Source: Rhizopus sp. PT2906 (Eukaryota; Mucoromycota; Mucoromycetes; Mucorales; Rhizopodaceae). Taken from it: 57,297 nt of DNA. Made by a program: the position numbers and the translations under genes. Shown one piece after another: positions 35,034-47,758 of this stretch (positions are counted from its first letter, which is position 1; every line of letters begins with the position of its first letter). Where the stretch lies: the NCBI GenBank assembly GCA_025529335.1, contig JAMYHX010000268.1:1-57297 (forward strand). The letters run 5' to 3'. Under the pieces are notes generated by a model. That model worked only from the letters and a program-made list of their open reading frames with translations. It had not been told where the DNA came from and did no database searches.

Positions 35034-37112
35034 TTAGTTATGATAACGCCTAGCTACTCTACTCTTTACTTCCCACTCTTTTGTAGATCTATACATATTC
35101 AAAAGAGAATCTAGAACACAATTGAGCGAGCATAGGCTGTAACGAATGGGAGTAGTCGTTCCTATATCTGGAAGCACGGATATAATAGCAACCTGTATGA
35201 TGGATTGTCTGTACCATTGCAGGCAGTAGTCACATTGACGACAATCATCTACTGCCAAAGCTGGAATCGGAGGAAGAACCGCTTTAATAAATCTCTTGAC
35301 GCGTGTGGGGTTATGATCCATTCTTCGTTCTTTACCAGCGTATTCACCATAGTCTTCATACTTGTCATCATAAAATCCTTTATCTGCAGTGTTCAGATAG
35401 GTACGCAAAGATATTTCTCGTAGGGATGGGATGGATGTAAGTGCCAGACGAACGCGTTCTTCAACAGGAGTTTCATATTCCGAGCTCACCGGTTGTGCTG
35501 TGTCGCTTGGAATGTTATATGTGTAGTTTCTCTGGGAGAACCTTTTGTCAGCGCAGTAGGACATTTGACCATCACCAGATTTTTCAAAGAGAGCCTTGCG
35601 TAAGATACTTTTTACGTTTATGTCATCAACATTTGGAGAACCAGAGATGATATCAAATGCACCCTGCAAGGACATCGCTTGGACAGGCACAGAGTCTCCA
35701 TGCTTCTTTTCCTGTAGATTACAGATGAGACCAGTAACATATTGCAGCTTGACATTACCCGCTGTGTACAGTTCATCGAGTTCACCTCCAAAGGGATGAC
35801 AGTGATCACATATACGACTTCCGAATAGAGTGTCATAAAAGCTAGGTTTGCGTATATGACGATTGCATGTTGAGCGAAGATCAAAGGAGGAAAACACTTT
35901 TTGCGGAACATAGAAATCACGATTTGTAAAGCGGTCGTGTGTCTTTACAGTCGAGAGCAAGGATGGAGGATAGTACGTGAGCCTGTTCTTTCGAACATCA
36001 AGTTTCGCTAGCTTTTGCATGTGAACAAACAAGAGAGGAGGTAGCAATTCTATGTTGTTCTGTGCTATTCCAAGCTTCACAAGGTTGGTCAGTTTAGAGA
36101 GAGATTCAGGAATGGCAGTAAGACGGTTTCCATTGACATTAAGCCATTGTAGTTGCGTGAGCAAGCAGACTTCGTTGGGCATTGTCTTTAGCTGGTTCAG
36201 GGAAAGATTTAATCTTCGCAATCGGTAACATTTGGAGAGTCGAACAAATAGCCAGGAGGGACAGCAGGCAAGTTTACAAGAATGCAGGTCTAAGCTGATC
36301 AGACTTTCATAGCCTTCGGACATAAATGCAAATGGCAGCATGGTCAGAGCATTTTCAGAGAGGTCGAGGTGCGTTAGTGTGAGTGGAGGATCATGGATTA
36401 AGCATGATGGTATTTTTGTCAGCCTGTTGGATCCTAATGAAAGGACTTCTAGCTTGACCGGGAGCTTGTGATTCGAGAGAATGTTTTCAATCTTATTCTT
36501 ATCAAGAAGCAGTATCTTCAGTAGTGATAAGGAACAGACGGCATCGGGAAATTCTATACATTGTATGTTAATGACAGTTATTATAACAAGGCATACACGT
36601 ACGAGTCAGCTTGTTGCTTGTGACATCCAGGCCTCTTAGTTGAGAGCATTTGACGATATCAGCAGGCAAAACTCTTAATCGATTCTTTGAAAGATTTAAC
36701 CATTGCAGATTAGGAAGTCTAGACATCATCCCGTCTGCAATACGTCCTATTCTATTCTCGGCCAGCGACAAGGATGTCAAATTTGTTAGCAATATCAATT
36801 CGATCGGGAAGCTTGGGAAGCGGTTATCTCTCAAAGATAAGTGAATGAGGTTTTTCTTGAGTTCGGCTAAAGCATCAATGTAGGGCTCGAGGGTGTCAAG
36901 ATTGTTTTGTCGTAACATCAGTTCGATAAATTCATTCTTTTTAATGTTGTCTGGATCGACTTGAATAAACAAGTTTTTTGGTAAGCTATAATAGATTAGC
37001 CACTGTGTGTGTGTGCATACGTTTGACTGTGAAGGACTTACTTGGGAATATTGGATATTTCATAAGTGATAAGATATCCACGTGAAGAGAAAGGGCTGAC
37101 GTAGGTTTCCAT
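35034..37112 (-). CDS. Leucine-rich repeat protein
   Basis: Predicted 657 aa, exons 37042-37112, 36603-36985, 35034-36553. From residue ~30 to ~330 there are about a dozen 22-24 residue leucine-rich repeats of the LxxLxLxxNxL type (LPNLQWLNLSKNRLRVLP, LTQLQWLNVNGNRLTAIP). The remaining ~330 residues have a cysteine cluster (RICDHCHPF; DCRQCDYCLQWY) that could bind a metal. There is no signal peptide, membrane helix, kinase or F-box. It is probably a cytosolic scaffold similar to Sog2/adenylate-cyclase-type or LRRC proteins. The C-terminal half is unfamiliar to me. Confidence 0.8.
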
Positions 37113-37999
37113 CTTTTTTATTATTATTGAAAGTGTGTATAAAATAACAATATATTCTAAAGGAATTATATCGTATATATATATATATGAGAGCATTGTT
37201 TTTGATTCTGTGACAAATGAAACAGCTAAAAGTCAAACAAGTCAAGTAAAACCACCTGGAAAAGCATAAAGGGTGGCAGTAAGAATTCAGTGTGTAATCT
37301 CACGCAAGCTTGTTCGAAATGAATCTATCTTAAAAGAGCCCTCTAGCAGTCATTAGTGGTCAAACATGGTGAGACAGCTTAGGTAAAATACAAGTGTATG
37401 GTAGTTTGGTTGAAAACTGATCTACGTAGATATAATATAAAATTAAAACATATTAAACTTTTTAATGCATTGAAAATATCAATGATAGGAGATAAATACC
37501 TTTTGTACAGAAAATGGTCAATTATCACGTACGGAGATATAATACTATCCAATGGAGAACAGCTTCTCAAGCATTCAAAAAGATGTTTTTTGCTTGATAA
37601 CGGGTTTACCTGTGATAGATGTATCAGTTTTATCATATTCTGTCTTACTCGTGATAATGTTTTAATACTTTTTTTTTTTTCCTATTTTGCACCTGATGAT
37701 GGATCAAATGCTCTCTTAGCTCTTCTTCATCACCAAACTATTTTTTGCAATGCTTACATATAAAGAGAAAGACTGATGTACAGACCCTCTATTCTGTAAG
37801 CTAAACAACCATCCCTGGAACACAAATAAGGTATGGACATTGGACTTTTATCATTGTCCAATAAGATCACACAGAAATCAACCATTGGAAAATGTCGGTG
37901 TAACTATCTTCATCATAAATACCAGACCTTCTCTCTCTCCCCACGTTTTGTGTTACCAATCATTTCTTTCTCTTCTTTTATTTATTCCCCTCCTTTTTA
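37113..37999. other. Divergent promoter region between LRR and bHLH genes
   Basis: AT-rich, with a (TA)n run near 37172-37190 and a pyrimidine-rich leader (37920-37995) before the bHLH start. Short ORFs at 37379-37763 have no recognisable domain. Confidence 0.55.
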
Positions 38000-38844
38000 A
38001 TGCAGGCATATAATGATAAACAGAGTAAGATCACGCTAAAGAAGAACCGCATACAAAAAATGCTCATCCCTTTTTTATAGACAATCCACTCTTTTCAGAG
38101 TTGGAGCAGCAGCGATTGCACATGTTTTTTGATGATGTCAACCAGGAACCTGTCTGTTGTAAGTAAACTACATTAGATATACCCAATAAGAAAACTAAAC
38201 AAGAGATGTTCTTCTTCAGCACAGGCGAAAAACACATCCAAGACTCATACCCCAGGAGGTATTCAGATAAATACACTCATTATCCCTGAACCCACAAAGT
38301 CATCATCAAAGACTGCTGCAAAGAAGCATCCAAAAAGAATGCAACCTTATTCTCCGCCCTTGCTCTCTTCATCATCATCAAGTACTTGCACCAACCAGAG
38401 TGATGATCGTCCAAAACAAAGGAAAGCAAAGAGACCGACAAAGCAACCTCATGAGCTATTGACAGAAGAACAAAAGAGAGCCAATCATATTGCTTCAGAA
38501 CAAAAAAGAAGAGCCAACATTCGTATCGGATTTGAACAATTGGTTGATATTGTGCCTACTTTAAGTGATGGACACAAAAGTGAAGCAATGATATTACAGA
38601 AATGTAAGTTTTTGTATTGGATTTAAATCTAATGAATAACATAAAAAAAAAAGCCGTAGAGTATTTGAGGCATCTAGTTGAAGTCAAGACAAATTTAAAG
38701 GAAACAGCTCGACAACTTCAGTTGAAGCTAGGTGAAATGTAAGAAAAAGGTTGACTATAATTTAACTTTATTAACCCTGATTGATGTCATAGACCGGACG
38801 ACGATGTAACAAAAACATTTAAACTTGACTATTTTAGTAGCTAA
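38000..38844 (+). CDS. bHLH transcription factor
   Basis: Predicted 207 aa, exons 38000-38024, 38081-38158, 38220-38603, 38654-38738, 38793-38844. A basic region and helix 1, RANHIASEQKRRANIRIGFEQL, carries the H/E/R positions used to read an E-box (CANNTG). Loop and helix 2 follow (HKSEAMILQKSVEYLRHL), then a short leucine-rich coil (VEVKTNLKETARQLQLKL) that may extend dimerisation. The N-terminus is Ser/Lys/Pro-rich. The QKSVEYLRHL segment spans an intron; the acceptor aag at 38653 is preferred because the later tag would give a stop. It resembles small fungal bHLH proteins of the Ino4/Myc-like kind; targets unknown. Confidence 0.85.
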
Positions 38845-38949
38845 TTTTTTTTTTTTTTTTTTTTCATTAGAGTTCAGAAGGGGAAATAGACTATTTTTAA
38901 TGTAAAATATTTATATGCAATCGGATGGGAACACTTTATAAAATGTCGT

Positions 38950-41900
38950 CTATTTATACATTTCTTTATTTTGAATACTCAAATTCACCTTTTGTAAGGT
39001 TTCGCGAATGAAAGCAACAGGTTCATTCTGGATAACATTGTGAATATTTTCAACCAATTCTGTCTTCATATCTCCTTCAACTATATTCTATCTTAGTTAT
39101 CATTGTTTCTTATAGTGGCTTATTTTACTTACATGTGGTACATTCTGATAACTGCTCTAGTAGTTCTACACCAGCTGTACGAATAGCAGAGTACTTTTTA
39201 TCTTCCAAAGAGTCAAAGCATGCTTTTAGAACCTTTTGACGTATATGCGTATCTCTTAAGCTTGAATCTGTGCAGTGCTTTACAAATGTCTTTAAACTCT
39301 GCAAGATAGATAATTGTACATTCCAAATATTTCCACTCAGACAGCCCGTTAACATGTCACATAGTGGAGTAGCTTCCTTTTCTTGTTCAGCAAATGCCTT
39401 GGGTCGATATGCAGAGACAATGGATCGGAAAGCATTCGCTTTGATCATGAGAATGAGTGGTTTGGCATTATCACTATCCTCATCTTCTACCGCCTCAGTT
39501 TCATCCACTTGGCACAGCTCTGTCAGGAACTCGTCCACCATATCAAACATGTTAATGTGCTCACCAAATGTGTCCATGAACTTGGTTAAGGAGACTAAAG
39601 CGTGTCGTTGGTACGTACGGTTTCTTCTCTTAGCTTCCCTCACAAAGATGGTAGCAATTTCTGATAAGGGAGGGAAAGTATTTCCTGTGCATAAACCGTC
39701 TTTGATGGAGATGCACAGTTGAGCAAAGGCATCCAACACATACTCTTTTCCTGCCCATGATCGTGTAGCTAAGGTGGATATCATAACTGGCAAAAGCTTC
39801 TCTGCATAGGATCGAACATCGCTTTCAGAAGTCTTGCACATATCAGCAATGGTAAGTGCTGCTGTTTGCTTGATCTTCCATGAGGATGAGGACAGCAATG
39901 GTTGAGTGAAATCAAGAATTTCATTAGCATAGAGTGAGACCATACTGCGTGTACCAGACGTCAAGTTTTCCCATGCTGCTTTCCAAAGCTTATTAAAATC
40001 CTCTTCGGGATCATGCTCTCCAAAGAAAACGAGTGGAACAACGTTAGAGGCAATCGAATTGACACGGTCAGTAGCAAAACGAGTCATTTCAACAACAGTT
40101 ACAGCGCTTCCTGCCTTTGCATCTTCATCTATATATACATTTATTTAATACATGCACTGTCAAATAAGCTCATCCTTACCTTCGTCTTCAATGTAGAGTT
40201 TCTTGAGATGCTTCACAATTGAAATCAATCGGTCATAAGTAGCAACTTGACATACGTATCCAATTGCTGTAGCATAAGATTTACGAACCACAGGATTCTT
40301 TGAGCGGATGGTGCCACTCAGTGCTTTAAGATACTGATCGGCGTAGGGTGTAAATGTTGTTCTGCGGTTCATTACGAGAGTCACAATGAAACGAGCACAT
40401 CCAGCCTATATATATATATATATATTGTAAGGTTTAGAGACATACAAAAAATATATATATATAAGATTACCTTGGTTGGTAAACCTGTGCCTTTTCTGAC
40501 GATATGCAATATGCGAGGAGTCAACTCCTCCATGACTTGTTCATCAATCTGATGTATACAATGTTCGATACCTTCCATCATTGGCGAGTTCTTTGCTCCA
40601 CTTAATCGAGCATTGTCAAGTTGTTCTTGAGAGATATTGTATTTTTCAACATGAAAGCTCAAATAGTTCATTGCTTGAGGTTCAAGCGCTATAAACAAAA
40701 AGGTAAGAAAACGATGAGTGCCTAACGATTACACTTACAAGAGAGGGATTGAAGTAACGTATCAATGATATCAGGAATGTACTTCTTCAAGAGCACTGCA
40801 CCTGTCTTGCATACGCGGAGAACAGCATCCAGACTAAATTTTTGAATATCTTCTGCATCAGAGACAATACCTTTATGAAGCAAAAAGGGCATGACAATTC
40901 CCATAACTTTCTCACCATCCGACACAGCGACCGTCGTTGGGTCACAGTAATGAACCGTCAGCTTGGTAAGTGTTTTACAAGTTTGTGTGGCCGCTTGACG
41001 CACTGAATCTTTAATATCATCCAGAGCACGGAACGACATTTGCCACAGCTGCTCGAGGAATGGCTCGATCTGTCCTAGTTTACGTCCTTGAACGAGATCA
41101 TTCAACGCGCTACATGATGCCTCACGTACTCTCCATTGATGGTTACCCAAACCAGCCAAGAGATCCTCCATGATTTGATTAAAGTAAGTGTCGATTGTCT
41201 TTTGGTTATCCTTGACCACGGAGCGCCAGATAGACTTCATTGTCTGATTTACACGAGGGTTTGGATCAAATTGGTATCTGTACAGCTTTGGAATCAGCCG
41301 AGGAAGATAGGGTTCCATTTCCTTTTCGGCAAGGGCCATCAGGTTTTGAAAGCCAAAGGCTGCACCTTTTCGAGAGGTCCACATGGCATTATGGTTGGCC
41401 AGGTTCATAAACTTGTAAATAAGGTCAGGTTGGTTCATTTCGGACGCAAGAGAGCATAGTTCCTTGTAAGTCGTGATTGAGTTTCCATCAGGTGTTTCGC
41501 CCAAAGCGCCTTCTTCAAACAATACAGTATTGTCCGTGACGGATTGTGCCTGAATCCTCCGTCCTTCAGTAAACGCGCCGACAAGTGAGTAGAGCATATC
41601 CTCCTTTAATTTGCTGTCACCGTATTCATAGACAAGACCAAGGCCCTTTGATGCACATTCCTGTGTGAATTCGTCTCGATCAGAGAGCAGACGAGAAAAG
41701 GAGGCATGGATAACTCGCAAGTTTGCTGTGACGAGGTCTTGATCTTTACCAAACTTTAGGATCGAGAGTAACCAGATACATGCCGCCTTTCTGTACCAAG
41801 ATCTATCACTGGCTACATACGACCGAACGATCTTGTCTATCGTGTCCTGCAAATCATAGTCTAAAGGTTCAAAGGTGTTTAGGATAGGCATGTCGCTGAT

Positions 41901-44886
41901 ATCCTTGTATTTTTGCATCGCTTGTGATTTCCATCCAAAGGCAAGTATAGACAGCGCCTCACCTGTCGCAAAGGCAATCTCTACCTGCTTAGAATCTGCT
42001 GTCGACAAGAGACAGTTTATAATTGAATCAACAACCGATGGATGTCCTTTCATCGGGACCGCCAAATGACCCAAAGCGAGCACAGATCGTTCCTGGACCT
42101 TTGCATCCTTGCTGGACTTGACTAAATGGATCAGTCTGTCACACACGTCTTGACTCAGTTTGAGAGTTCGGCCGATCTCTGCAAGCGCTTGACAGGCTGC
42201 ATTTGCAGGCATTGAAAAAGTTGATCCAGGTGTGCCCTGAAGTAAGCCGGCAAGACTTGTCACTGATTTTTGAACAAGATCGCTAGGAAGCTCTCGTCGA
42301 CGATATTGACAGCGACCAATGGTATACCCAATAGCGAGAGCTGCACCGTGACGATGAGCGAGCGCTTGATCCTTTTGAGTCTCGTTCTCTACCAGGCCGC
42401 ATAGTTCGTTCAAAATCGTTTCAATGTCGGTGACGGAGGCATTGCTAACTAAGATACCAAAGATATGAGACGTGAGCGCTCTGACCTCTAGCTTTTCTGA
42501 TAGGCACAGTGTTTTGAAGAAACCAAGGCGGTCATTGAACGCAGTTGATAATGATGAGGGACCAAGGGAGATGATCTCGAGTAGACACTTGGCAGAGTTT
42601 GTCAGCAAGACAGAGTCTTTTAAAAAGGAAAGGGGTTGAGTATATGTTCATGTAAGATACATTATATAATGCATACCTCTTAGATCAGGACTGAGACCAG
42701 CTTGAACAAGCTCAAGCCAGTGTTCGATGACTTGCCTTTCATTAGACCACATCTCATTAATACTTGTCTTGAAGTTGTTCATCACTGTAGGATCTTCCGA
42801 CATGCTATTGTCCACTTTGTCAGATACATAGTTATCAATGACGATCGTTGTCGGATTAGATTCGAGTATGCAAATCATGCGAATAAAACCGAGCATTTCA
42901 GAAAACACTTCTGTTGGATAACCTCTGACAGTAGGCGACTTGGACATCAGTACATAGTCCTGACTGGGTCTCTGAGCATAGACATATTCTATCAGTTCTG
43001 AAAACTTGGGAAGTTCGGTTGGAGGTACGACATCGACTGATTCCGCAATGCCCGTAACTTTGCTTCGAATAAATGGTGTTAATCCTCTTGAACACTCCTC
43101 TTTTACTTCTAGTTTTGTCACCGAATTGGAGAATCCCAAAAGACAGATATATCGAGCAAATACAGAAGAAAATGGGTAGATGGCATTTGCATACTTTAAA
43201 GCCATATACCGAGAATACGCATTGTTCTAATCTCCTTTTTTAGTTGCTGTTATTTTTCATCCTTTTTTTTTTTAATACCTTTTGCACAGCTTCTAACAAA
43301 ATGTTTTGTAGATCCTTGTAGATAGGCACTGTTTCGGGAATATCCACATAGATCTCAATCATGGAAGATAACGCATCCTGTACATAGCTCCTAACGTTTC
43401 GTTCTTCTTGTTCTAATTTATTAAAGAATAATGATAGTATTTGGTTGTCGGATAAAGCAACTTGGGGGACTATTCATAATCATTAGAACAGAGAGATAAC
43501 AATCTATATATACAACTTGCCTTTTTTTGCGACAAGACCACATGCCACATAAGCACTTCCTCTGATACTCTCGCCATCGTGACCCTTGAGTTCTTCATTT
43601 TGATTTATAAATTTTAGTAGACCAGATACAATGATAGGCGCAACTGGGCTCAGATTTGCTTCCGTGCTCTATATAAAGATATGAGTTTTTCTCTTTTTTT
43701 TTTTTTTAAAAAAAAAATATAATCACTGACCACTCGAGCACACCATTGAAGAAATGAAAATGCAAATCTTTGAAGCTTGGGCGAAGTCGTTTCACCATAG
43801 ATACCATCAAAGACGACCTGTATCATGTGAGTGTTCATGTTGGCAGCCGCAACGGATTTTGTCAGATACTGAAGCACACGAATTTTGATAGGCGTCGATG
43901 CCTGCAACCTCGGATCTTTTTCATCCTTTGTGCCTAGATATAGCCTATAAAGCGTCTGAATTGTCTTTTTATCCTCATAGTCTACGCTGCCTATCCATTT
44001 ACGCATACCATCTTCACATGTAGAGGCTACTTGTTGATTTGAATCACAGGCACCAGCAATCAACAACGGCAACCTCTCGCTGTCGGTGAAGATGGGTGTT
44101 AACACAAAATGGATGATTCCCAGTTTTGCATCCTTCAACTTGGTCATGGTCCATTCCACTTTACCCTTATTCGTCACATCCTCCATCGCCTGCTTGCTCA
44201 ATCCCGGTTGCTTCAGGTTTCCTTCCTGAAGATCTCTTGCCGTCAAGGGTTGATACAACATCACATCCAAAAAGAACCCTAAAATGACTGAAACATCACT
44301 GGTATTAAATTGAAACTGCTGTTCTCTCGCCATCGTTTGTTCTGCAGGATCCATATTCCATTTTCTGAGAATCTATAAAAAGAAAGTGTTATTATCTGTT
44401 CCTTTTTCATTTTGCTGTTGTTGTATTTACAGGCAAGATAACATGAAGTAACTGTATTCTTTGCTGTACTGGTCGTTGACTGATTCCTCGAAGTAATTCT
44501 GGTAATCGATTGACGATTTCCTCGGGACTTTGTCGACTAGCACTCATTTCCAGATAAATCAAGGTAAAGTTCTTGACAAATGCTGATACTTGACTGTTTG
44601 TGAATTGTGCCAAAAGTGCATCAAACGGTAGCTTGATGTTGTTATTGGTCTTTACTCTCTTGTTCACATGAGAAAGAATGGTCATGACTTTTTGTTTGAC
44701 AGCTGCATCTGTGCTTGCTAATTTTAACAAGACAGGAGGAAGAAATAACCGAATATTCTTTTCGAGTTGTGCATCCGTTGTTGACAGTGCTAACTTTAGT
44801 TCAACGTTTTCTAAACACTACAGTTTAGCCTTTTTCTCCTTATTATCGTTTTTTGTTTTACCTAGTAATTGTAACTCGTTGCTCAT
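38950..44886 (-). CDS. ECM29: Proteasome adaptor and scaffold protein Ecm29
   Basis: Predicted 1794 aa in 11 exons: 44862-44886, 44431-44810, 43731-44372, 43521-43668, 43279-43469, 42677-43226, 40739-42616, 40471-40688, 40180-40405, 39133-40128, 38950-39080. The N-terminus has the family segment FLPPVLLKLAST...KQKVMTILSHVNKRVK, and HEAT repeats run to the end (GLGNHQWRVREASCSALNDL; LSSSSWKIKQTAALTIADM). The length is close to the ~1850 aa usual for the family. Ecm29 tethers and inspects the 26S proteasome, holding core and cap together and linking it to membranes and motors. The fourth intron has a GC donor (gcaagt). The C-terminus, ETLQKVNLSIQNKEMYK, is short. Confidence 0.93.
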
Positions 44887-44941
44887 AATATATACATAAA
44901 AGAAATTCACAGATAAAAAATGCCCTCTTTTTATTTATAAA

Positions 44942-44957
44942 TGTGTGTGTGTGTGTG
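44942..44957. repeat. (TG)n microsatellite
   Basis: A run of eight TG repeats in the ECM29 upstream region, next to a G-rich stretch and a palindrome. Confidence 0.85.
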
Positions 44958-44975
44958 AAAGGGGAGAGAGGGGGG

Positions 44976-44999
44976 ACGCGTAAGCTTGAGCTTACGCGT
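44976..44999. promoter_or_regulatory. Perfect 24-bp palindrome with two ACGCGT sites
   Basis: Arms ACGCGTAAGCT and AGCTTACGCGT flank a 2-bp centre. Each arm ends in an MCB-type ACGCGT. It lies 90 bp upstream of the ECM29 start and 51 bp past the B56 stop. It could be a dimeric factor site for ECM29 or a hairpin in the B56 3' end. Confidence 0.5.
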
Positions 45000-45049
45000 T
45001 CTTTGCGTTACAAAAAAAAAAATCTATCAATCTATATGTTGTGTAATTA

Positions 45050-45607
45050 TTATTGTGTGGGACTATTGGTAGCTGATGAACCTGCACCTGGTGTTTGGTT
45101 AAGGACTTCTTCCAAACTGACATGACGAGATAATTCATTATAGACCTATATAAAACATTAATTATTGTGTCTTCATTTACACTTTTCACTCTTACAGTTT
45201 CATCTACGGGTATAATCGACTTTCTTCGGAATTGTTGGAACTGTTGTTGTTGCTGTACATCAAATTGTTGCTAAGAGAAAGATGTTACCAAGTTACACAC
45301 ACATATGAGGATGTAAATCATTTTAGTTACCATATCAGGATGAAGTACATCATGATGCTCTTCATTGTTTTCTACATCTGCTATATCATCTGACATTGTC
45401 TCTTCTCCTTCTTCTTCTATATCATCGTCATCGTCTTGTCTTGTCGGGAAAGAGTAGTCATAGAATTCTTCTGCAACAGTTGTTTCACCAGACGTAATTG
45501 TCATAACACTCGTTCCTGATACTTTTCTTTGTAACGTCTTCCAATTTTCCTCTCTTTCTCTTTGTCGTTTTCTTTCCCTTTTATATAAAGCATGTGAGAT
45601 AAGTATT

Positions 45608-45670
<63 letters not shown>

Positions 45671-47486
45671 CATACATTTGTCGCTGTTGTCTATATCGAC
45701 TGACACATTCATCAAATAACTCAGGATTCATTTCCATACAAAGTTTCAATGCATTATAGACTAATCCCAATATTGTCCTACAGATAATGAGTATATGCAT
45801 ATATAAAATCAAATCAGTCCTACTTGTTCCAATGCGTTTTGGAGGTTCTATAGAGTGTTGGGAATATGATAGGCATGAGTGTGTTGACATTCTGAGCCAT
45901 GAGGTTGACAATATAATCATTATTCCAAAAATACAATGCCCTTTCGGCTACTTGAAAGTGCGTGCTTGACACACACTGTCTTAGCTTTACAAAGAGGGGT
46001 ACCATAATCTTTTGAAACTCGCTACATTCTGTCACGTCAAGTATTTCTTCTAATTCATTCAAAAACATCACTTCCTTAGGACTATTGACCTTTGGCCAGT
46101 AACGAAGTAAGCCTTGGATAACCTATAGAAGCGATCAACACAACATCAAAAAGGCTATATAATAACAAACCTCTGGAGCCAAGGCCTGACTCTTTTCCAA
46201 AAACTGCACGACACAGTAAGCTAGCTGAGGATGATACAGTGCCAGTGATTTGACCTTATGTAACGGGATCAAGACGCGACGTAAGAACTGTTTATGCTCT
46301 TCCTTCAACGGCAAGGCAAATCCGTTGATGATGCTTCCTAATATTTCCAATAGTTCGGCTATACCATTATGTCGTTCTGTTTCATAAATAAATTGAAAAA
46401 AGATATTGTTGATCGACCGTCTGATGAACGCACGCAAGTTTAAGAATTTGCCATAGATACGATGTAAGGTTGTCTTTAAAAAATCTCGTTCTCTTGGATC
46501 TTCTGTGTCAAATAGGTCAAGTAACTATAAAGTTTGATGATGAGCTTAAAGTTGATGAATCATTTAAAATACTTTACTTGAAGAATGAATTTGGTATCAA
46601 TGTATCGTTTAGCAAAACTGATATTGAAGTCGGGTGATTCTAAACAGCGAAGGAAGAATTCATAGACGATCTGTAAGTGTGGCCAAGCGAGTTCGAGCAC
46701 AGGTTCGTCTTCCTCTGGATCATATGCGTCACCCGTCGGATTGACTTGGGGAGGAATAGTACGAAACAAGTTGACAACAAACTAGTAATGTTAGGAATAA
46801 GAATCATAATAAAGATTATATTTAAATACCAATTTGATGATTTCTGGATAAACTGCTTCTGACGTGAGCACACCTCGATTCATGCTGACATATTCGAGTA
46901 TTTCTTGTAAAGTATGACGCTTGATTTCCTTTTCTGCTAGTTCTGCACCAGGATCACTAAAGTTGCAAATGACGGTACATTGACGAATCTTTTGAATGAA
47001 TAATTCATGTCTGAGATGAGGAGGTACTTCTATACATATATATATATATATGGCTTAATATATGGTGTCCCCCAAAAGCTATTTTCATTATATACCATTA
47101 AAACTTGGTGTTCTCTCCAATGGAATCTTTTCTGTTGAATAGAATCGAGATGATTTTTGACGTCTGGTGGGTGTCTTGTTGACAGGAATACGATCTCTTG
47201 GAGCATTCTTTAGACGATTTATAGGACCAGTCTTGGGCATTTCAAGGTTAGACTTGTGTGAGGGTGAACGAAGCTAGAGTAATATAAGGTATAATGTCTT
47301 TTATATTATATATATTTCTTACAACAGGTTCTTGCTGTTGTTGCTGTTGTTGTTGTTGTTGTTGGTTGATTTGAATTGTCAAAGTGTTATTGTCACTATT
47401 ACTTGTTTGATTAGGTAAGTTGTTGTTCTATGATAATGTTTAAATTCAATTGCTTCAATTTAATGAATGATATTTACTATTTCCAT
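45050..47486 (-). CDS. RTS1: PP2A regulatory subunit B56 (Rts1/PPP2R5 family)
   Basis: Predicted 622 aa in 11 exons, the first coding exon being only 9 bp (MEI, 47478-47486). Others: 47323-47427, 47096-47273, 46830-47029, 46578-46781, 46171-46524, 45824-46122, 45676-45777, 45331-45577, 45196-45270, 45050-45145. The N-terminal ~100 residues are Asn/Gln-rich with a polyQ run and then basic. The B56 HEAT-repeat core follows: PPHLRHELFIQKIRQC, WPHLQIVYEFFLRCLESPDF, RDFLKTTLHRIYGKFLNLR, RALYFWNNDYIVNLM. The tail is acidic. B56 directs PP2A to LxxIxE-containing targets in mitosis and stress signalling. Intron 8 (45578-45675) holds a T47-A12 run. Confidence 0.93.
45612..45670. repeat. T47-A12 homopolymer junction inside a B56 intron
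   Basis: About 47 T directly followed by 12 A within a 98-bp intron of the B56 gene. The A12 can fold back on the adjacent T. Confidence 0.85.
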
Positions 47487-47758
47487 GTATTGATTATTGT
47501 TATTATTATAAAGAATAAAACAAAATAAAAGAAGAGAGAGAGAAATAGGTTAAAGAAGTGAATTTAGGCTTTGCCAAACCAATCCAAATAAGGCGGCATC
47601 CGAATTAAGTTTTTATTCCAGATGATGAAACGCTTTATGCATCTTTAGAATCAATAAATACTATTTGCTTGGTTTTTATTTTTATTCCCAAGGGCAAACA
47701 AAAAATCATTACTATATTATATTATTTATGCTTAAAAAGGGTATAACAAATTAAAGAC

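Noticed and set aside
37379..37763. Short ORFs on both strands between the LRR and bHLH genes
   Set aside because: They overlap each other, are AT-driven and show no conserved motif.
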